Assembly (NCBI RefSeq): GCF_963678875.1
Contig: NZ_OY787456.1
Location: 372,001-436,000, forward strand
DNA from: an uncultured Hyphomonas sp.
Lineage (GTDB): Bacteria > Pseudomonadota > Alphaproteobacteria > Caulobacterales > Hyphomonadaceae
Reading direction: 5' to 3'
Length of the DNA stretch: 64,000 nt
The translations under genes and the position numbers were made by a program. Position 1 is the first letter of the stretch; each line of letters opens with the position of its first letter. The notes under the pieces were generated by a model. The model saw only the letters and a list, made by a program, of their open reading frames with translations, was not told the origin of the DNA and made no database searches. Positions 36,734 through 45,259 of this stretch are shown one piece after another.

Positions 36734-37420
36734 TCAGTAATTAGCGCCGATCAGCTCGGCGTCCGACCCATATGAGGTATCGGGGACGTTTTGGTAAGAG
36801 GTCGGCTGGCCCTGCAGTTCGGGTTCAGTCGCGCGAACTTCCGGTTCAAGCAGCCGGACATAGGAAACGACCTGTTTCACGCCGGAAACGACACTGGCCT
36901 CTTCGGCGGCTTTTTTCAGTTCTTTCGCGGAACGGGCCGTCCCCATGAGATAGACGACGCCGTCATAGGTCTCGATATTGAAATTGAGGCTTTTCACGGT
37001 TTTCGAGCCGATCAGCCGGGCCCGGACGCGGCCGGTGATGACCTCGTCGGACACATTGGCGATGAAGCCGCCGGGCGGCTCGATCTTGATCTCGTTTGCC
37101 ACATCCTTTGTCAGGGCGGCGCTCCACGCGATGCCTTCCGCCTTGACCCGGTCTTCCGGGAAATTGACGCGGCCGCTCAGCAGGACGAGGCCATTGGCAA
37201 CCTCGACATCCACTTCGGCGAATTTTTCCGAGTTCTCCGAGATGAGTTTGGCCTTGATCTGGTTCGACACATTCGCGTCATCCAGCGCCTGGCCCATCGT
37301 CTTGTCCTGCGCCGCCGTGATCCCGACCGCGCCCGCCGTGCCGACGGCAGCGACCACACAGCCACCGAGTGGCAACAGCAGGGTCATGGACAGGGCGAGG
37401 GCGGGGAGGGGGGATTTCAT
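36734..37420 (-). CDS. BON-domain outer-membrane lipoprotein (DolP/YraP-like)
   Basis: The 228-residue precursor has a lipoprotein signal (LLLPLGGCVV) followed by two BON domains (about 55-120 and 130-200), the second with VITGRVRARLIGSKTVKSLNFN and YDGVVYLMGTARS. E. coli DolP has the same layout and supports outer-membrane integrity. A poorly ordered Pro/Gln-rich tail follows. The start at 37420 has GGAG 6 bases upstream; the open frame runs 51 codons further through a Cys/Arg-rich, implausible stretch. Confidence 0.88.
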   Translation of the reverse strand: MKSPLPALALSMTLLLPLGGCVVAAVGTAGAVGITAAQDKTMGQALDDANVSNQIKAKLISENSEKFAEVDVEVANGLVLLSGRVNFPEDRVKAEGIAWSAALTKDVANEIKIEPPGGFIANVSDEVITGRVRARLIGSKTVKSLNFNIETYDGVVYLMGTARSAKELKKAAEEASVVSGVKQVVSYVRLLEPEVRATEPELQGQPTSYQNVPDTSYGSDAELIGANY

Positions 37421-37676
37421 AGGCAACTCCGGAACGTTCGGATGACGGCAGCGGCTTCTACACGCACGTTGGGGCGAAATTCTGGCAAAACACCCCGCCG
37501 CAGCCCGGGAGCTGCAACAGGCGCACCGGTGACAGACAATACGGGTTTCTTCTGGTTGTGAAGCGCCCGTCATGATAATATGTGAGGATCAGTAACCAGA
37601 AGGAACGAAAACCCTGACTTCCAGCGCTCCGCGGCTCCCGGCCGCAAAGCAGGCCACCGTCGAAGATATCCGTGCC

Positions 37677-38012
37677 GTGGCCGAGTCTCTCGCAAAGTCC
37701 CTTGAAGACGACAAAGCTGAGGATCTCCTCTTCATCGATCTTCAGGGCAAATCCTCGCTTGCCGATTTCATGATCATTGCGTCCGGCCGTTCCGGTCGTC
37801 ACGTGGCTGCGCTTGCCGATCATGTTTCCCAGGAAGCGAAGAAGCTCACCGGTCGTCCGGCGAGCGTCGAAGGCATGCCGAATGCGGACTGGGTTCTGAT
37901 CGATACAGGGGATGTGATCGTCCACCTGTTCCGGCCCGAAGTCCGGGAATTCTACAATCTGGAAAAGATCTGGGCGTCTGATTCCCCCCATATGCGCAGC
38001 AAGGCCCACTAG
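37677..38012 (+). CDS. rsfS: Ribosome silencing factor RsfS
   Basis: RsfS binds ribosomal protein uL14 and blocks subunit joining when nutrients are scarce. The 111-residue protein has the family core SLEDDKAEDLLFIDLQGKSSLADFMIIASGRSGRHV and WVLIDTGDVIVHLFRPEVREFYNLE. The GTG at 37677 is the first standard start, but it has no good ribosome-binding site. An in-frame CTG at 37614 has AGAAGGA nine bases upstream and would add 21 residues. It is followed after 5 bases by rlmH. Confidence 0.92.
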   Translation: MAESLAKSLEDDKAEDLLFIDLQGKSSLADFMIIASGRSGRHVAALADHVSQEAKKLTGRPASVEGMPNADWVLIDTGDVIVHLFRPEVREFYNLEKIWASDSPHMRSKAH

Positions 38013-38017
38013 GCGCC

Positions 38018-38482
38018 ATGCGCCTGACTTTTCTGGTGGTCGGCAAGATGAAGTCCGGCCCGGAACGTGATCTCGTCGACGAGTATCTGAAGCGTGCGCG
38101 CCCGGTCGCGCGCGGCCTCGGCTTTCGCGGCATCGACGAGGTCGAAGTGGCCAGTGGCGGCGGGCTGGATGCCGAAGCCGAACGTATTCTCGAGAAAATT
38201 CCGGCTGGTGCGCGTGTGCTACGCCTCGATGAGTTCGGTCCGGCCATGGGTTCAGCCGACTTTGCAGGGAAACTGGCCACATGGCGGGATCAGGGGACAC
38301 CGGATCTGGTTTTCCTGATTGGCGGGGCAGAGGGCTATGGCGAGGCGGTGCGCAAGGCGGCGACCGAAACGCTGGCTTTCGGTCCGCAGACCTGGCCGCA
38401 CCGCTTCGTGCGGGCCATGCTCGCCGAACAGGTTTACCGGGCGATGTCGATTCTGGCGGGCACGCCCTATCACAAGGCCTGA
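38018..38482 (+). CDS. rlmH: 23S rRNA pseudouridine-1915 N3-methyltransferase
   Basis: RlmH is a SPOUT-class methyltransferase that uses S-adenosylmethionine to methylate pseudouridine 1915 in helix 69 of 23S rRNA. The 154-residue protein has the SAM-binding knot FLIGGAEGYG and the conserved C-terminal FVRAMLAEQVYRAMSILAGTPYHKA. It forms an operon with rsfS, the usual arrangement. Confidence 0.96.
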   Translation: MRLTFLVVGKMKSGPERDLVDEYLKRARPVARGLGFRGIDEVEVASGGGLDAEAERILEKIPAGARVLRLDEFGPAMGSADFAGKLATWRDQGTPDLVFLIGGAEGYGEAVRKAATETLAFGPQTWPHRFVRAMLAEQVYRAMSILAGTPYHKA

Positions 38483-38510
38483 GCGGCCTGCCTGTGTCAG
38501 CCTGACTGTA

Positions 38511-38624
38511 TCAGCCTGCGTAAAGCGAAGGTGCAGGGGCGAAGGCCATCACGATCAGAGCGCCCGCCAACGCCGCAAATGTTGCGAGCGTGACCCATCG
38601 TGAAATGGCGGTCTGGGCGTTCAT
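38511..38624 (-). CDS. 37-residue single-pass membrane microprotein
   Basis: An ATG at 38624 has AAGGA eight bases upstream and opens a 37-codon frame. The product starts MNAQTAISRW, has one hydrophobic helix of about 20 residues (VTLATFAALAGALIVMAFA) and ends PSLYAG. The codon third positions are GC-rich as in real genes of this genome. It is convergent with rlmH. No family is recognised. Confidence 0.5.
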   Translation of the reverse strand: MNAQTAISRWVTLATFAALAGALIVMAFAPAPSLYAG

Positions 38625-38833
38625 CGTTGGCATCCTTCTGGCCGGTTTCCGTGTTGAGCCCGATATGGGGGCGTCTCTCTATGATGAACACTTTCCAAAC
38701 GGAATGGGTTCCATGCGCGGCTTGAATAAGGCAATTTCCGGGCCAGCGATGACACCTCGTTCATCTTGTTGATCCCGTCAGGATCCCGGCCTAGACCAGA
38801 TTCGAACAAGTAGCCGGTGCGGGAGACGAAGCA

Positions 38834-40141
38834 GTGTCTGGTTGGCGGGATTTCCTGAAAGTGTACTGGCCGCTGATTGCAGTGGCCGCAGTCGGCCTGA
38901 TCGCGGCCCTCATGATGATGGACCCGGCGCCGCCGAAAAAGATACGCTTTGCGGCAGGCTCGCCCGGTGGCGCCTATCACGCATTTGCCGAACGGTATCA
39001 GCGTTTGCTGCAGGAGCAGGGGGTGCAGGTCGATCTGGTTGATACGGCTGGCTCGATCGAAAACCTTCGTTTGCTGGACGATGGCGATGTGGAGGTCGCG
39101 CTGGTTCAGGGCGGACTTGCCTCCAGACAGGACCGCGAAGCGCTGCACTCGCTGGGCGGCCTGTTCCCGGAACCGTTCTGGGTGTTCGTGCGTGCGGGCA
39201 ATGGCATCAACGCTTTCGGGGATCTGCGCGGCTACCGTTTTGCCATCGGACCGGACGGGTCGGGCACCCGGTCGCTCGCGCTTGCCTTGCAGTCTGAGTT
39301 TGGCGGTACCTGGCCCGCGAGCGCACAGATGACCCAGTCTGGCAGCGAAGCAGCCGATGCGCTGCGCGCCGGTGAGGTGGATGCGGTGGCGTTCGCGGCG
39401 TCCGTTGAGGCGCCCTATGTGCAGGACATGCTGCGCGATCCGGCCGTGGAACTGCTGCCATTCGAACGCGCTCCGGCGCTGGCCCGCCGGCAGGACGCCC
39501 TGACCGCCGTCACGCTCCTGCGCGGCGTTGTCGACATCGGTGCCGACATTCCGGCGTCGGATGTGCCGTTGGTTGCCCCGGTCGCCCAACTTGCCATCCG
39601 CAAGGACGTCCACCCGGCGATCGAGGCGGTTCTGATCGATTCCGCCATGGCCATTCACGGGAATGGTTCCCTGTTGTCGGTGGCCGGCAGCTGGCCGGAC
39701 CCTGACGCGACAGACCTTCCCGTCTCTCGTCAGGCGCGGCGTTACTACACCGACGGGCCTTCTTTCCTGCGGCGGTATTTCTCGTTCGATGTGGCGAACT
39801 TCCTCGACCGGGCCTGGGTGCTGGCAATTCCGTTGCTGACGCTCCTGTTTCCGCTGGTCCGCGCGGCGCCCCCCATCTATCGCTGGCGCGTACGGCGGAA
39901 AATCTACGTCTGGTACAAGGACATCCGCGAACTGGAAGCGCGTGGCCGGGCCTCACCGACACCTGAGGAACGGGCGCAGATCGTCAAGGAACTGCAGGAC
40001 CTGCAGGAAGAGATCGGCGCCGTGGATGTGCCGCTGTCCTACACCGACGACCTCTATCGCCTCCGCAGCCATGTCGAGTTCGTCAAACAGCTGGTGATGA
40101 ACCCCAAGGGGGCCGTTCCGACGCCCGCTTTGGGCGTCTAG
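38834..40141 (+). CDS. TAXI-family solute-binding protein, membrane-anchored
   Basis: The 435-residue protein has an N-terminal membrane helix (10-28), a TAXI/TRAP periplasmic binding domain (about 36-290; IRFAAGSPGGAYHAFAERYQ, GSIENLRLL, PDGSGTRSLA) and a second membrane segment near residues 330-350 followed by a basic and coiled-coil cytoplasmic tail (EELQDLQEEIGAVD). This two-helix anchored form differs from soluble TAXI proteins. No TRAP permease gene is nearby, so it may sense rather than transport. Translation starts at a GTG. Confidence 0.85.
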   Translation: MSGWRDFLKVYWPLIAVAAVGLIAALMMMDPAPPKKIRFAAGSPGGAYHAFAERYQRLLQEQGVQVDLVDTAGSIENLRLLDDGDVEVALVQGGLASRQDREALHSLGGLFPEPFWVFVRAGNGINAFGDLRGYRFAIGPDGSGTRSLALALQSEFGGTWPASAQMTQSGSEAADALRAGEVDAVAFAASVEAPYVQDMLRDPAVELLPFERAPALARRQDALTAVTLLRGVVDIGADIPASDVPLVAPVAQLAIRKDVHPAIEAVLIDSAMAIHGNGSLLSVAGSWPDPDATDLPVSRQARRYYTDGPSFLRRYFSFDVANFLDRAWVLAIPLLTLLFPLVRAAPPIYRWRVRRKIYVWYKDIRELEARGRASPTPEERAQIVKELQDLQEEIGAVDVPLSYTDDLYRLRSHVEFVKQLVMNPKGAVPTPALGV

Positions 40142-40144
40142 GAC

Positions 40145-40876
40145 CTACCAGGTCTCGCACCAGGGGCGCAGGTCCAGCTCGTGGGTCCAGGCCGAGCGGT
40201 GCTGGTTGTGCAGCCAGACATAATTCTTCGCGATTTCGTCGGGGACCAGGAGGCCGTCCCGGTCCCGGCGCTCGGCTGCGTCGGGCAGGGTTTCGCGGAT
40301 GAAGGCGGAATCGATCGCGCCGTCGATCACGACATGTGCGACGTGAATACCTTTCGGACCCAGCTCACGCGCCATCGACTGGGCGAGGGCCCGGAGCGCG
40401 TGCTTCGCACCGGCAAAGGCTGAGAAGCCCGCGCCGCCACGCATCGCGGCGGTGGCGCCGGTGAAAATGATCGTGCCGCGTCCGCGCGAACCCATCACAC
40501 GGGCGGCTTCACGCCCGGCGAGGAAGCCCGCAAAAGCCGCCATCTCCCAGACCTTCTGGTAGACGCGGCTGGTCGTGTCGGTGACCGGGAAGCGGACATT
40601 TGCGCCGATATTGAAGACGCAGGCTTCGATGGGGCCGACCTCCGCCTCGACCCGGTCGAAGAGGGCGATGGTGTCGTCTTCGCTTCGGGCATCGATCCCG
40701 AAGGCGCGTGCTTTTCCGCCCTCTGCCTCAATCGAGCTGACCAGCGCATCGAGGTCTGACAGGTTGCGCGGGCGGCGTGTGACGCAGGCGCTCAAGCCTT
40801 CACGGGCGAAGGCTTTGGCAATCGCGCCGCCTGTCGCGTCACCTGCGCCAATGATCAGAGCTGCGCCTTTTGCCAT
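40145..40876 (-). CDS. Atypical SDR with Phe in place of the catalytic Tyr
   Basis: The 243-residue protein has the SDR fold and a GAGDATGGAIA cofactor motif, NIGANV in the NNAG position, and strand VAHVVIDGAID. The active-site pair reads FAGAK rather than YxxxK, and the Ser position holds Thr (FTGAT). The NADP-type RRPRN after strand 2 suggests NADPH binding. Catalysis by the usual mechanism seems unlikely. It is convergent with the TAXI gene; a 94-base gap separates it from the end of mutM on the same strand. Confidence 0.8.
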   Translation of the reverse strand: MAKGAALIIGAGDATGGAIAKAFAREGLSACVTRRPRNLSDLDALVSSIEAEGGKARAFGIDARSEDDTIALFDRVEAEVGPIEACVFNIGANVRFPVTDTTSRVYQKVWEMAAFAGFLAGREAARVMGSRGRGTIIFTGATAAMRGGAGFSAFAGAKHALRALAQSMARELGPKGIHVAHVVIDGAIDSAFIRETLPDAAERRDRDGLLVPDEIAKNYVWLHNQHRSAWTHELDLRPWCETW

Positions 40877-40970
40877 TTTGTGAGCCTCCTCCAGCGTTTT
40901 TCGAACGCTCGCTGATCGAAGTGGGTTTGTAAAGGGAACTCACTCTTCAGGCTGGCTAAACCCCAGTCGG

Positions 40971-41816
40971 TCAGCGCTGGCAGGAGGGGCAGTAGAAGGT
41001 CGAGCGCCCTGATTGGGCAAGGCGTTTGATCGTGGTCCCGCAGGCCGGGCAGGGCTTTCCCTCGCGGTCATAAACGGCGAAGCGGTGCTGGAAATAGCCG
41101 AGTTCTCCGCTGGCGTTCGCAAAGTCCGAGATCGACGAGCCCCCTGCCTCGATGGCCTCAGCGATGACGTCATTGATGGCGGGGGCAAGGCGGGCTGCAC
41201 GCTGGCCGGGGACGCTTTGCGACAGGCGTTTGGGTGAGATTTTTGACCGCCAGAGGGCCTCGCAGACATAGATGTTGCCGAGGCCGGCAATGACCGACTG
41301 GTCCAGCAGGGCGGCCTTGATCGGCGCCTTCTTGCCCTTCAGGGCCGTGTCCAGATAGGCGGCGGAGAAATGGTTGCTCAGCGGCTCCGGCCCCATGGCC
41401 ATTAACCTTGGATATGACTGGAATTGCTCGGCTGGCCAGAGCTCCATGAAGCCGAACCGGCGGGGGTCGTTGTAGGTGACTATGTCATGACTATCGAGGA
41501 CCATAACGACATGATCATGGGCCGGATCCGTGCCTGTTTCGTGCTTGTAGTGCGCTGTCGCATGACCACTCACCGTGAACCGCCCGGTCATGCCGAGATG
41601 CATCACCAGCACCTCGCCGGACGAGAGCTCCACCGTCAGGAATTTTGCCCGACGCCCGAGGCGCACGATCTTCTGCCCAGAGACCCGCTCGGCGAAGCGT
41701 TCGGGGAAGGGGAAGCGCAGGTCCGCCCGGTTCTGGGTCAGCGACACGATCGTGCGGCCCTCCATGACGGGAGCGAGGCCGCGGCGAACTGTCTCGACTT
41801 CGGGTAATTCAGGCAT
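40971..41816 (-). CDS. mutM: Formamidopyrimidine-DNA glycosylase
   Basis: MutM excises 8-oxoguanine and formamidopyrimidines and nicks the strand. The 281-residue protein has the catalytic Pro2-Glu3 (MPELPEVETVRRGL), the lysine loop GRRAKFL, the GLGNIYVCEALW helix-two-turn-helix region and the C-terminal zinc finger CPACG...CPSCQR. The start at 41816 must be right because Pro2 is the nucleophile; the frame is open much further, antisense to ubiE. It is divergent from ubiE with only 36 bases between. Confidence 0.97.
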   Translation of the reverse strand: MPELPEVETVRRGLAPVMEGRTIVSLTQNRADLRFPFPERFAERVSGQKIVRLGRRAKFLTVELSSGEVLVMHLGMTGRFTVSGHATAHYKHETGTDPAHDHVVMVLDSHDIVTYNDPRRFGFMELWPAEQFQSYPRLMAMGPEPLSNHFSAAYLDTALKGKKAPIKAALLDQSVIAGLGNIYVCEALWRSKISPKRLSQSVPGQRAARLAPAINDVIAEAIEAGGSSISDFANASGELGYFQHRFAVYDREGKPCPACGTTIKRLAQSGRSTFYCPSCQR

Positions 41817-41852
41817 GGTTATGGCATATAGCCTAGGGCGTACGGGGTAACT

Positions 41853-42653
41853 ATGGTGGCGCGCATGTCTGCAGAGCCTGAAACAGAGCGCAAGGTCTCC
41901 TTCGGTTTCGAAGAGGTGACCGAAAGCGAGAAAGTGGCACGCGTGAAGGGCGTCTTCCGCTCCGTCGCGTCGCGCTACGACCTGATGAACGACCTCATGT
42001 CCGCCGGCGTGCACCGTCTGTGGAAGCATGATGCAATGAACCGCGTGAACCCGCAGCCGGGCGAGCGTCACCTCGATGTGGCGGGCGGCACGGGCGAACT
42101 GGCGCGGGCCTTCCTGGAACTGGCCGACAAGGCCGGCAAGCGCCGCGGCATCGACAAGCCCGCCACCGCCATCGTGTCGGACATCAATGATGCCATGCTG
42201 GAAGCCGGCAAGGCACGCGCCGACAATGCGAAATGGGAAGGCCGCCTGGACTGGGTCTGCGCCGATGGCCAGAACCTGCCATGGGCCGATAACAGCTTTG
42301 ACGTCGTGACGGTGTCTTTCGGCATCCGCAACTTTGCCGACCGGGTCGCGGGTCTCAGGGAATTCCGCCGCGTGCTGAAGCCGGGCGGCCGCCTCGCCGT
42401 GCTGGAGTTCAGCCACATGACGGCGCCCGCCCTGCAGGCGGCGTATGACAAATACAGCTTCAATGTGATCCCGCAGCTCGGCAGCCTCGTGGCGGGCGAC
42501 AAGGAAAGCTACCAATACCTCGTCGAGTCGATCCGGAAGTTTCCCGATCAGGAAACCTTCCGTGCCGAGATTGAAAGTGCCGGGTTCTCGAACGTGTCCG
42601 TCACGAATTATTCGGGCGGCATCGCGGCGCTGCACTTTGGCTGGGCCGTCTGA
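41853..42653 (+). CDS. ubiE: Ubiquinone/menaquinone C-methyltransferase
   Basis: UbiE transfers methyl from S-adenosylmethionine to the quinone ring in ubiquinone (and, where present, menaquinone) synthesis. The 266-residue protein has YDLMNDLMSAGVHRLWK, the SAM motif LDVAGGTGELA and the second family signature GIRNFADRVAGLREFRRVLKPGG. An ATG at 41865 is also possible. It lies 2 bases before ubiB. Confidence 0.95.
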   Translation: MVARMSAEPETERKVSFGFEEVTESEKVARVKGVFRSVASRYDLMNDLMSAGVHRLWKHDAMNRVNPQPGERHLDVAGGTGELARAFLELADKAGKRRGIDKPATAIVSDINDAMLEAGKARADNAKWEGRLDWVCADGQNLPWADNSFDVVTVSFGIRNFADRVAGLREFRRVLKPGGRLAVLEFSHMTAPALQAAYDKYSFNVIPQLGSLVAGDKESYQYLVESIRKFPDQETFRAEIESAGFSNVSVTNYSGGIAALHFGWAV

Positions 42654-42655
42654 CG

Positions 42656-44176
42656 ATGGGGATGATCGGGGACTACAGGCGTTTGATGCGCGCCGGCATC
42701 GCGCTGGCGCGGCATGATGTGATCCTGCCGGCGGACTACCAGTCCCGCCTGCCAATGGCCGCGCGGATCGCCGGTGGTACGTTGCGTCTGATCACCGGCG
42801 GGGCACGTGGACGTCCGGGGCAGCGCCTCGCACGCGCGCTGGAAGGGCTTGGCCCGGCCTATATCAAGCTTGGCCAGTTCCTCGCCACGCGGCCGGACGT
42901 TTTCGGTACGGAAGTGACCTCCGACCTCGACCATTTGAAAGACAAGCTGCCGCCATTCTCCATGAAGGCGGCCCGCGCGGCGCTCGTCGCGGAATTCGGT
43001 GCAGCCGAGGCAGACCGTCTGTTTGCAGACCTTTCAGAGCCTGTCGCCGCTGCCTCGCTGGCGCAGGTGCACCGGATGGACCTGCCGGATGGTGCCCGCG
43101 CCGTGAAGATCCTGCGGCCGAAGATCGAGGAACGCCTGTCGAAAGAGCTGTCGGCGATGAAGCGGGCGGCCCGGACGATCGAAGGTGTCTCGGCAGAGAG
43201 CCGCCGCCTGAAGCCGGTGGCCTTCACCGAAACCATCGCCACAGCCATGATGCGCGAGACGGACCTGCGCCTCGAAGCGGGCGGGGCGGACGAGATGCGC
43301 GCGCTCAGCGAGAAGAACGGCTATTTCCAGGTGCCGAAGGTCGACTGGGACCGGACGGGCCGCCGTGTGCTGACCATCGACTGGGTCGACGGGAAGTCGC
43401 TGACCGATCCGACTGCGCTCGACCAGCCGGGCATCGATCGCAAGGCACTGGCGAACGACATCACCCGCGGCTTCCTGACCAATGCCATTGAGCACGGCGT
43501 TTTCCATGCTGACATGCACGAAGGCAATCTGATCCTGACGCCGGAAGGGAAAATCGCCCTCATCGATTTCGGCATTATCGGCCGGATCGGCATGACGGAA
43601 CGGCGCTTCCTGGCGGAGATCCTTTGGGGCTTCCTGAAACGCGACTATGTCCGCGTTGCCGAAGTGCATTTCGAGGCGGGTTATGTGCCTGCATCGCAAT
43701 CGGTCGGAGAGTTCGCGCAGGCGCTGCGGACCATTGGCGAACCCATCCATGGCAAGCCGGCCGAGGAAGTCTCCATGGGCCGGGTGCTGCTGCAGCTGTT
43801 CGACTATACGCACACATTCGGCATGGCCCTGCGCCCGGAACTCGTCCTCTTGCAGAAGACGATGGTGCAGGTGGAAGGCGTCGCGCGTGCCATCGATCCG
43901 GCACACAATATCTGGAACGCATCCGAGCCGGTTGTCGAAGGCTGGATTCGGCGCAGTTTCGGCCCGCAAGGCGCGGCGAAGCTCGTTTCGGACAATGTCC
44001 GTGAGGTGATGAACCGTCTGAAACGCCTGCCGGAAGTGATGGACCGGTTCGAAGCCTTCATGGAGCATGAGCTGGAAGAGGCGCCGCCCCCGGCGAAGAA
44101 GCCGTTTGCGCCCTGGTGGGGGTGGTTCGGGCTTGTCGTGGCGCTGGCAGGTCTGGCAGTCTGGGCCTTCAAATAG
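42656..44176 (+). CDS. ubiB: UbiB/ADCK-family atypical kinase for ubiquinone synthesis
   Basis: The 506-residue protein has the ADCK hallmarks: the KxGQ motif in YIKLGQFLATRPDV, the Ala-rich nucleotide loop AAASLAQVH, the catalytic region FHADMHEGN and the metal site LIDFGIIGRI. It ends in one transmembrane helix (WFGLVVALAGLAVWAF). UbiB supports ubiquinone assembly at the membrane, probably through ATPase activity. It is the second gene of ubiE-ubiB. Confidence 0.95.
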   Translation: MGMIGDYRRLMRAGIALARHDVILPADYQSRLPMAARIAGGTLRLITGGARGRPGQRLARALEGLGPAYIKLGQFLATRPDVFGTEVTSDLDHLKDKLPPFSMKAARAALVAEFGAAEADRLFADLSEPVAAASLAQVHRMDLPDGARAVKILRPKIEERLSKELSAMKRAARTIEGVSAESRRLKPVAFTETIATAMMRETDLRLEAGGADEMRALSEKNGYFQVPKVDWDRTGRRVLTIDWVDGKSLTDPTALDQPGIDRKALANDITRGFLTNAIEHGVFHADMHEGNLILTPEGKIALIDFGIIGRIGMTERRFLAEILWGFLKRDYVRVAEVHFEAGYVPASQSVGEFAQALRTIGEPIHGKPAEEVSMGRVLLQLFDYTHTFGMALRPELVLLQKTMVQVEGVARAIDPAHNIWNASEPVVEGWIRRSFGPQGAAKLVSDNVREVMNRLKRLPEVMDRFEAFMEHELEEAPPPAKKPFAPWWGWFGLVVALAGLAVWAFK

Positions 44177-44187
44177 GAGGCCATTCC

Positions 44188-44625
44188 ATGTCGCATACAG
44201 GCGGATGCCAGTGCGGTCGTGTACGCTACGAAATGGAGGTTCTGGAGCAGGCGCATGCCTGTCATTGCCGGATGTGCCAGAAGGCAACCGGTGGCCTGTT
44301 CGCGGCGCTCGTCGGCGCGCCGAAGGACAAGATCCGCTGGACGGCCACGCCACCAGAGGAATTTCAGAGTTCAAGCCTTGCGCGCCGCGCGTTCTGCCAG
44401 GCTTGCGGTACACCGCTGGGCTTCACTTATGACCAGCCGGATGCGCGGCAGTACGTGACCATCGGCAGCCTCGACCATCCGGAAGATGCGCCGATTCAGC
44501 GGCAATATGGGTTCGAGTCGAAACTCCCGTTCGTGTCATTCTGCGAGGACGTGCCGGGCGAGCGCACTGACGCGGATCCGGCGGCAGGCGAATTTCTCGC
44601 GAATATGACGTCCAATCAGGCCTGA
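44188..44625 (+). CDS. GFA-family (Gfa-like, CENP-V/GFA domain) zinc protein
   Basis: The 145-residue protein has the GFA zinc ligands: GGCQCGRVRY, CHCRMCQKATGG and FCQACGTPLGF. The family was named for glutathione-dependent formaldehyde activation, but that activity is doubtful for most members. AGGAGG precedes the ATG and the gene starts 11 bases after ubiB, suggesting co-transcription although it is not a standard quinone gene. Confidence 0.88.
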   Translation: MSHTGGCQCGRVRYEMEVLEQAHACHCRMCQKATGGLFAALVGAPKDKIRWTATPPEEFQSSSLARRAFCQACGTPLGFTYDQPDARQYVTIGSLDHPEDAPIQRQYGFESKLPFVSFCEDVPGERTDADPAAGEFLANMTSNQA

Positions 44626-44706
44626 ACTCTCCTTGAGGGAGTAAAGTGTTAACGCGCCTTAAGCATCGCCCTAGACTGGCGGCAGCTCCCGATGAAAGGA
44701 TCTGCC

Positions 44707-45174
44707 ATGAAGGGCTTCATTGCCTCTGCACTGCTCGGCGTCTTGCTGGCTTCGCCCGTCGCCGCACAAATCGCCGGCTCCGGACAGCGTACGCCGGAGG
44801 CGGAAGCGCAGCTGGCGAAGATCCGGAAAGCACCGCCAAAGCCTGCCGCCTCGCCCAGCGCCGAGCCCAGGCTGAGCGGGGCGCCGCAAGGCGGAAACCG
44901 CGCCAGTACAATGAAAATTGTGGATGTACGCGCCGCGAAAGGGCTCGCCCGAACATCCGGAATTCGGGTGTTTCGCGGAAACAGCGTATCAGTCGTCCGG
45001 TCAGGCGTGCGCAAACTCCAGAAGACATCCCCGGACAGCGCCCGCCGGAGCCAGATGAAGCTGATCCGCATCGGGGCGAGCCCAAGTGTCACCTTCACCG
45101 CCTATGGCATCGACCTCGCCGAGCGGCATGAGGAAACGCCCGTGCGCCCGCCGACGATCCGCGTAAATCCTTAA
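44707..45174 (+). CDS. Hypothetical secreted protein
   Basis: The 155-residue precursor has a signal peptide ending in SPVAAQIAG. A Pro/Ala-rich linker (about 35-65) leads to a basic C-terminal part with RGNSVSVVRSGVRKLQ and ASPSVTFTAYGIDLAE. I recognise no family. The ATG at 44707, with AAAGGA upstream, is preferred over one five codons earlier. It lies between the GFA gene and coaBC. Confidence 0.65.
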   Translation: MKGFIASALLGVLLASPVAAQIAGSGQRTPEAEAQLAKIRKAPPKPAASPSAEPRLSGAPQGGNRASTMKIVDVRAAKGLARTSGIRVFRGNSVSVVRSGVRKLQKTSPDSARRSQMKLIRIGASPSVTFTAYGIDLAERHEETPVRPPTIRVNP

Positions 45175-45259
45175 TGCACACTGCGTTTTCACGCGAATTT
45201 CATGGCGGTAACGCAAGGATTCTGGGTTAAGACAGACCCGGAAAGACGACCCGGGACCA

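Noticed and set aside
40971..42755. 594-codon continuous minus-strand frame
   Set aside because: Only the 3' part is mutM, which must start at the Pro2-encoding ATG 41816; the rest is antisense to ubiE.
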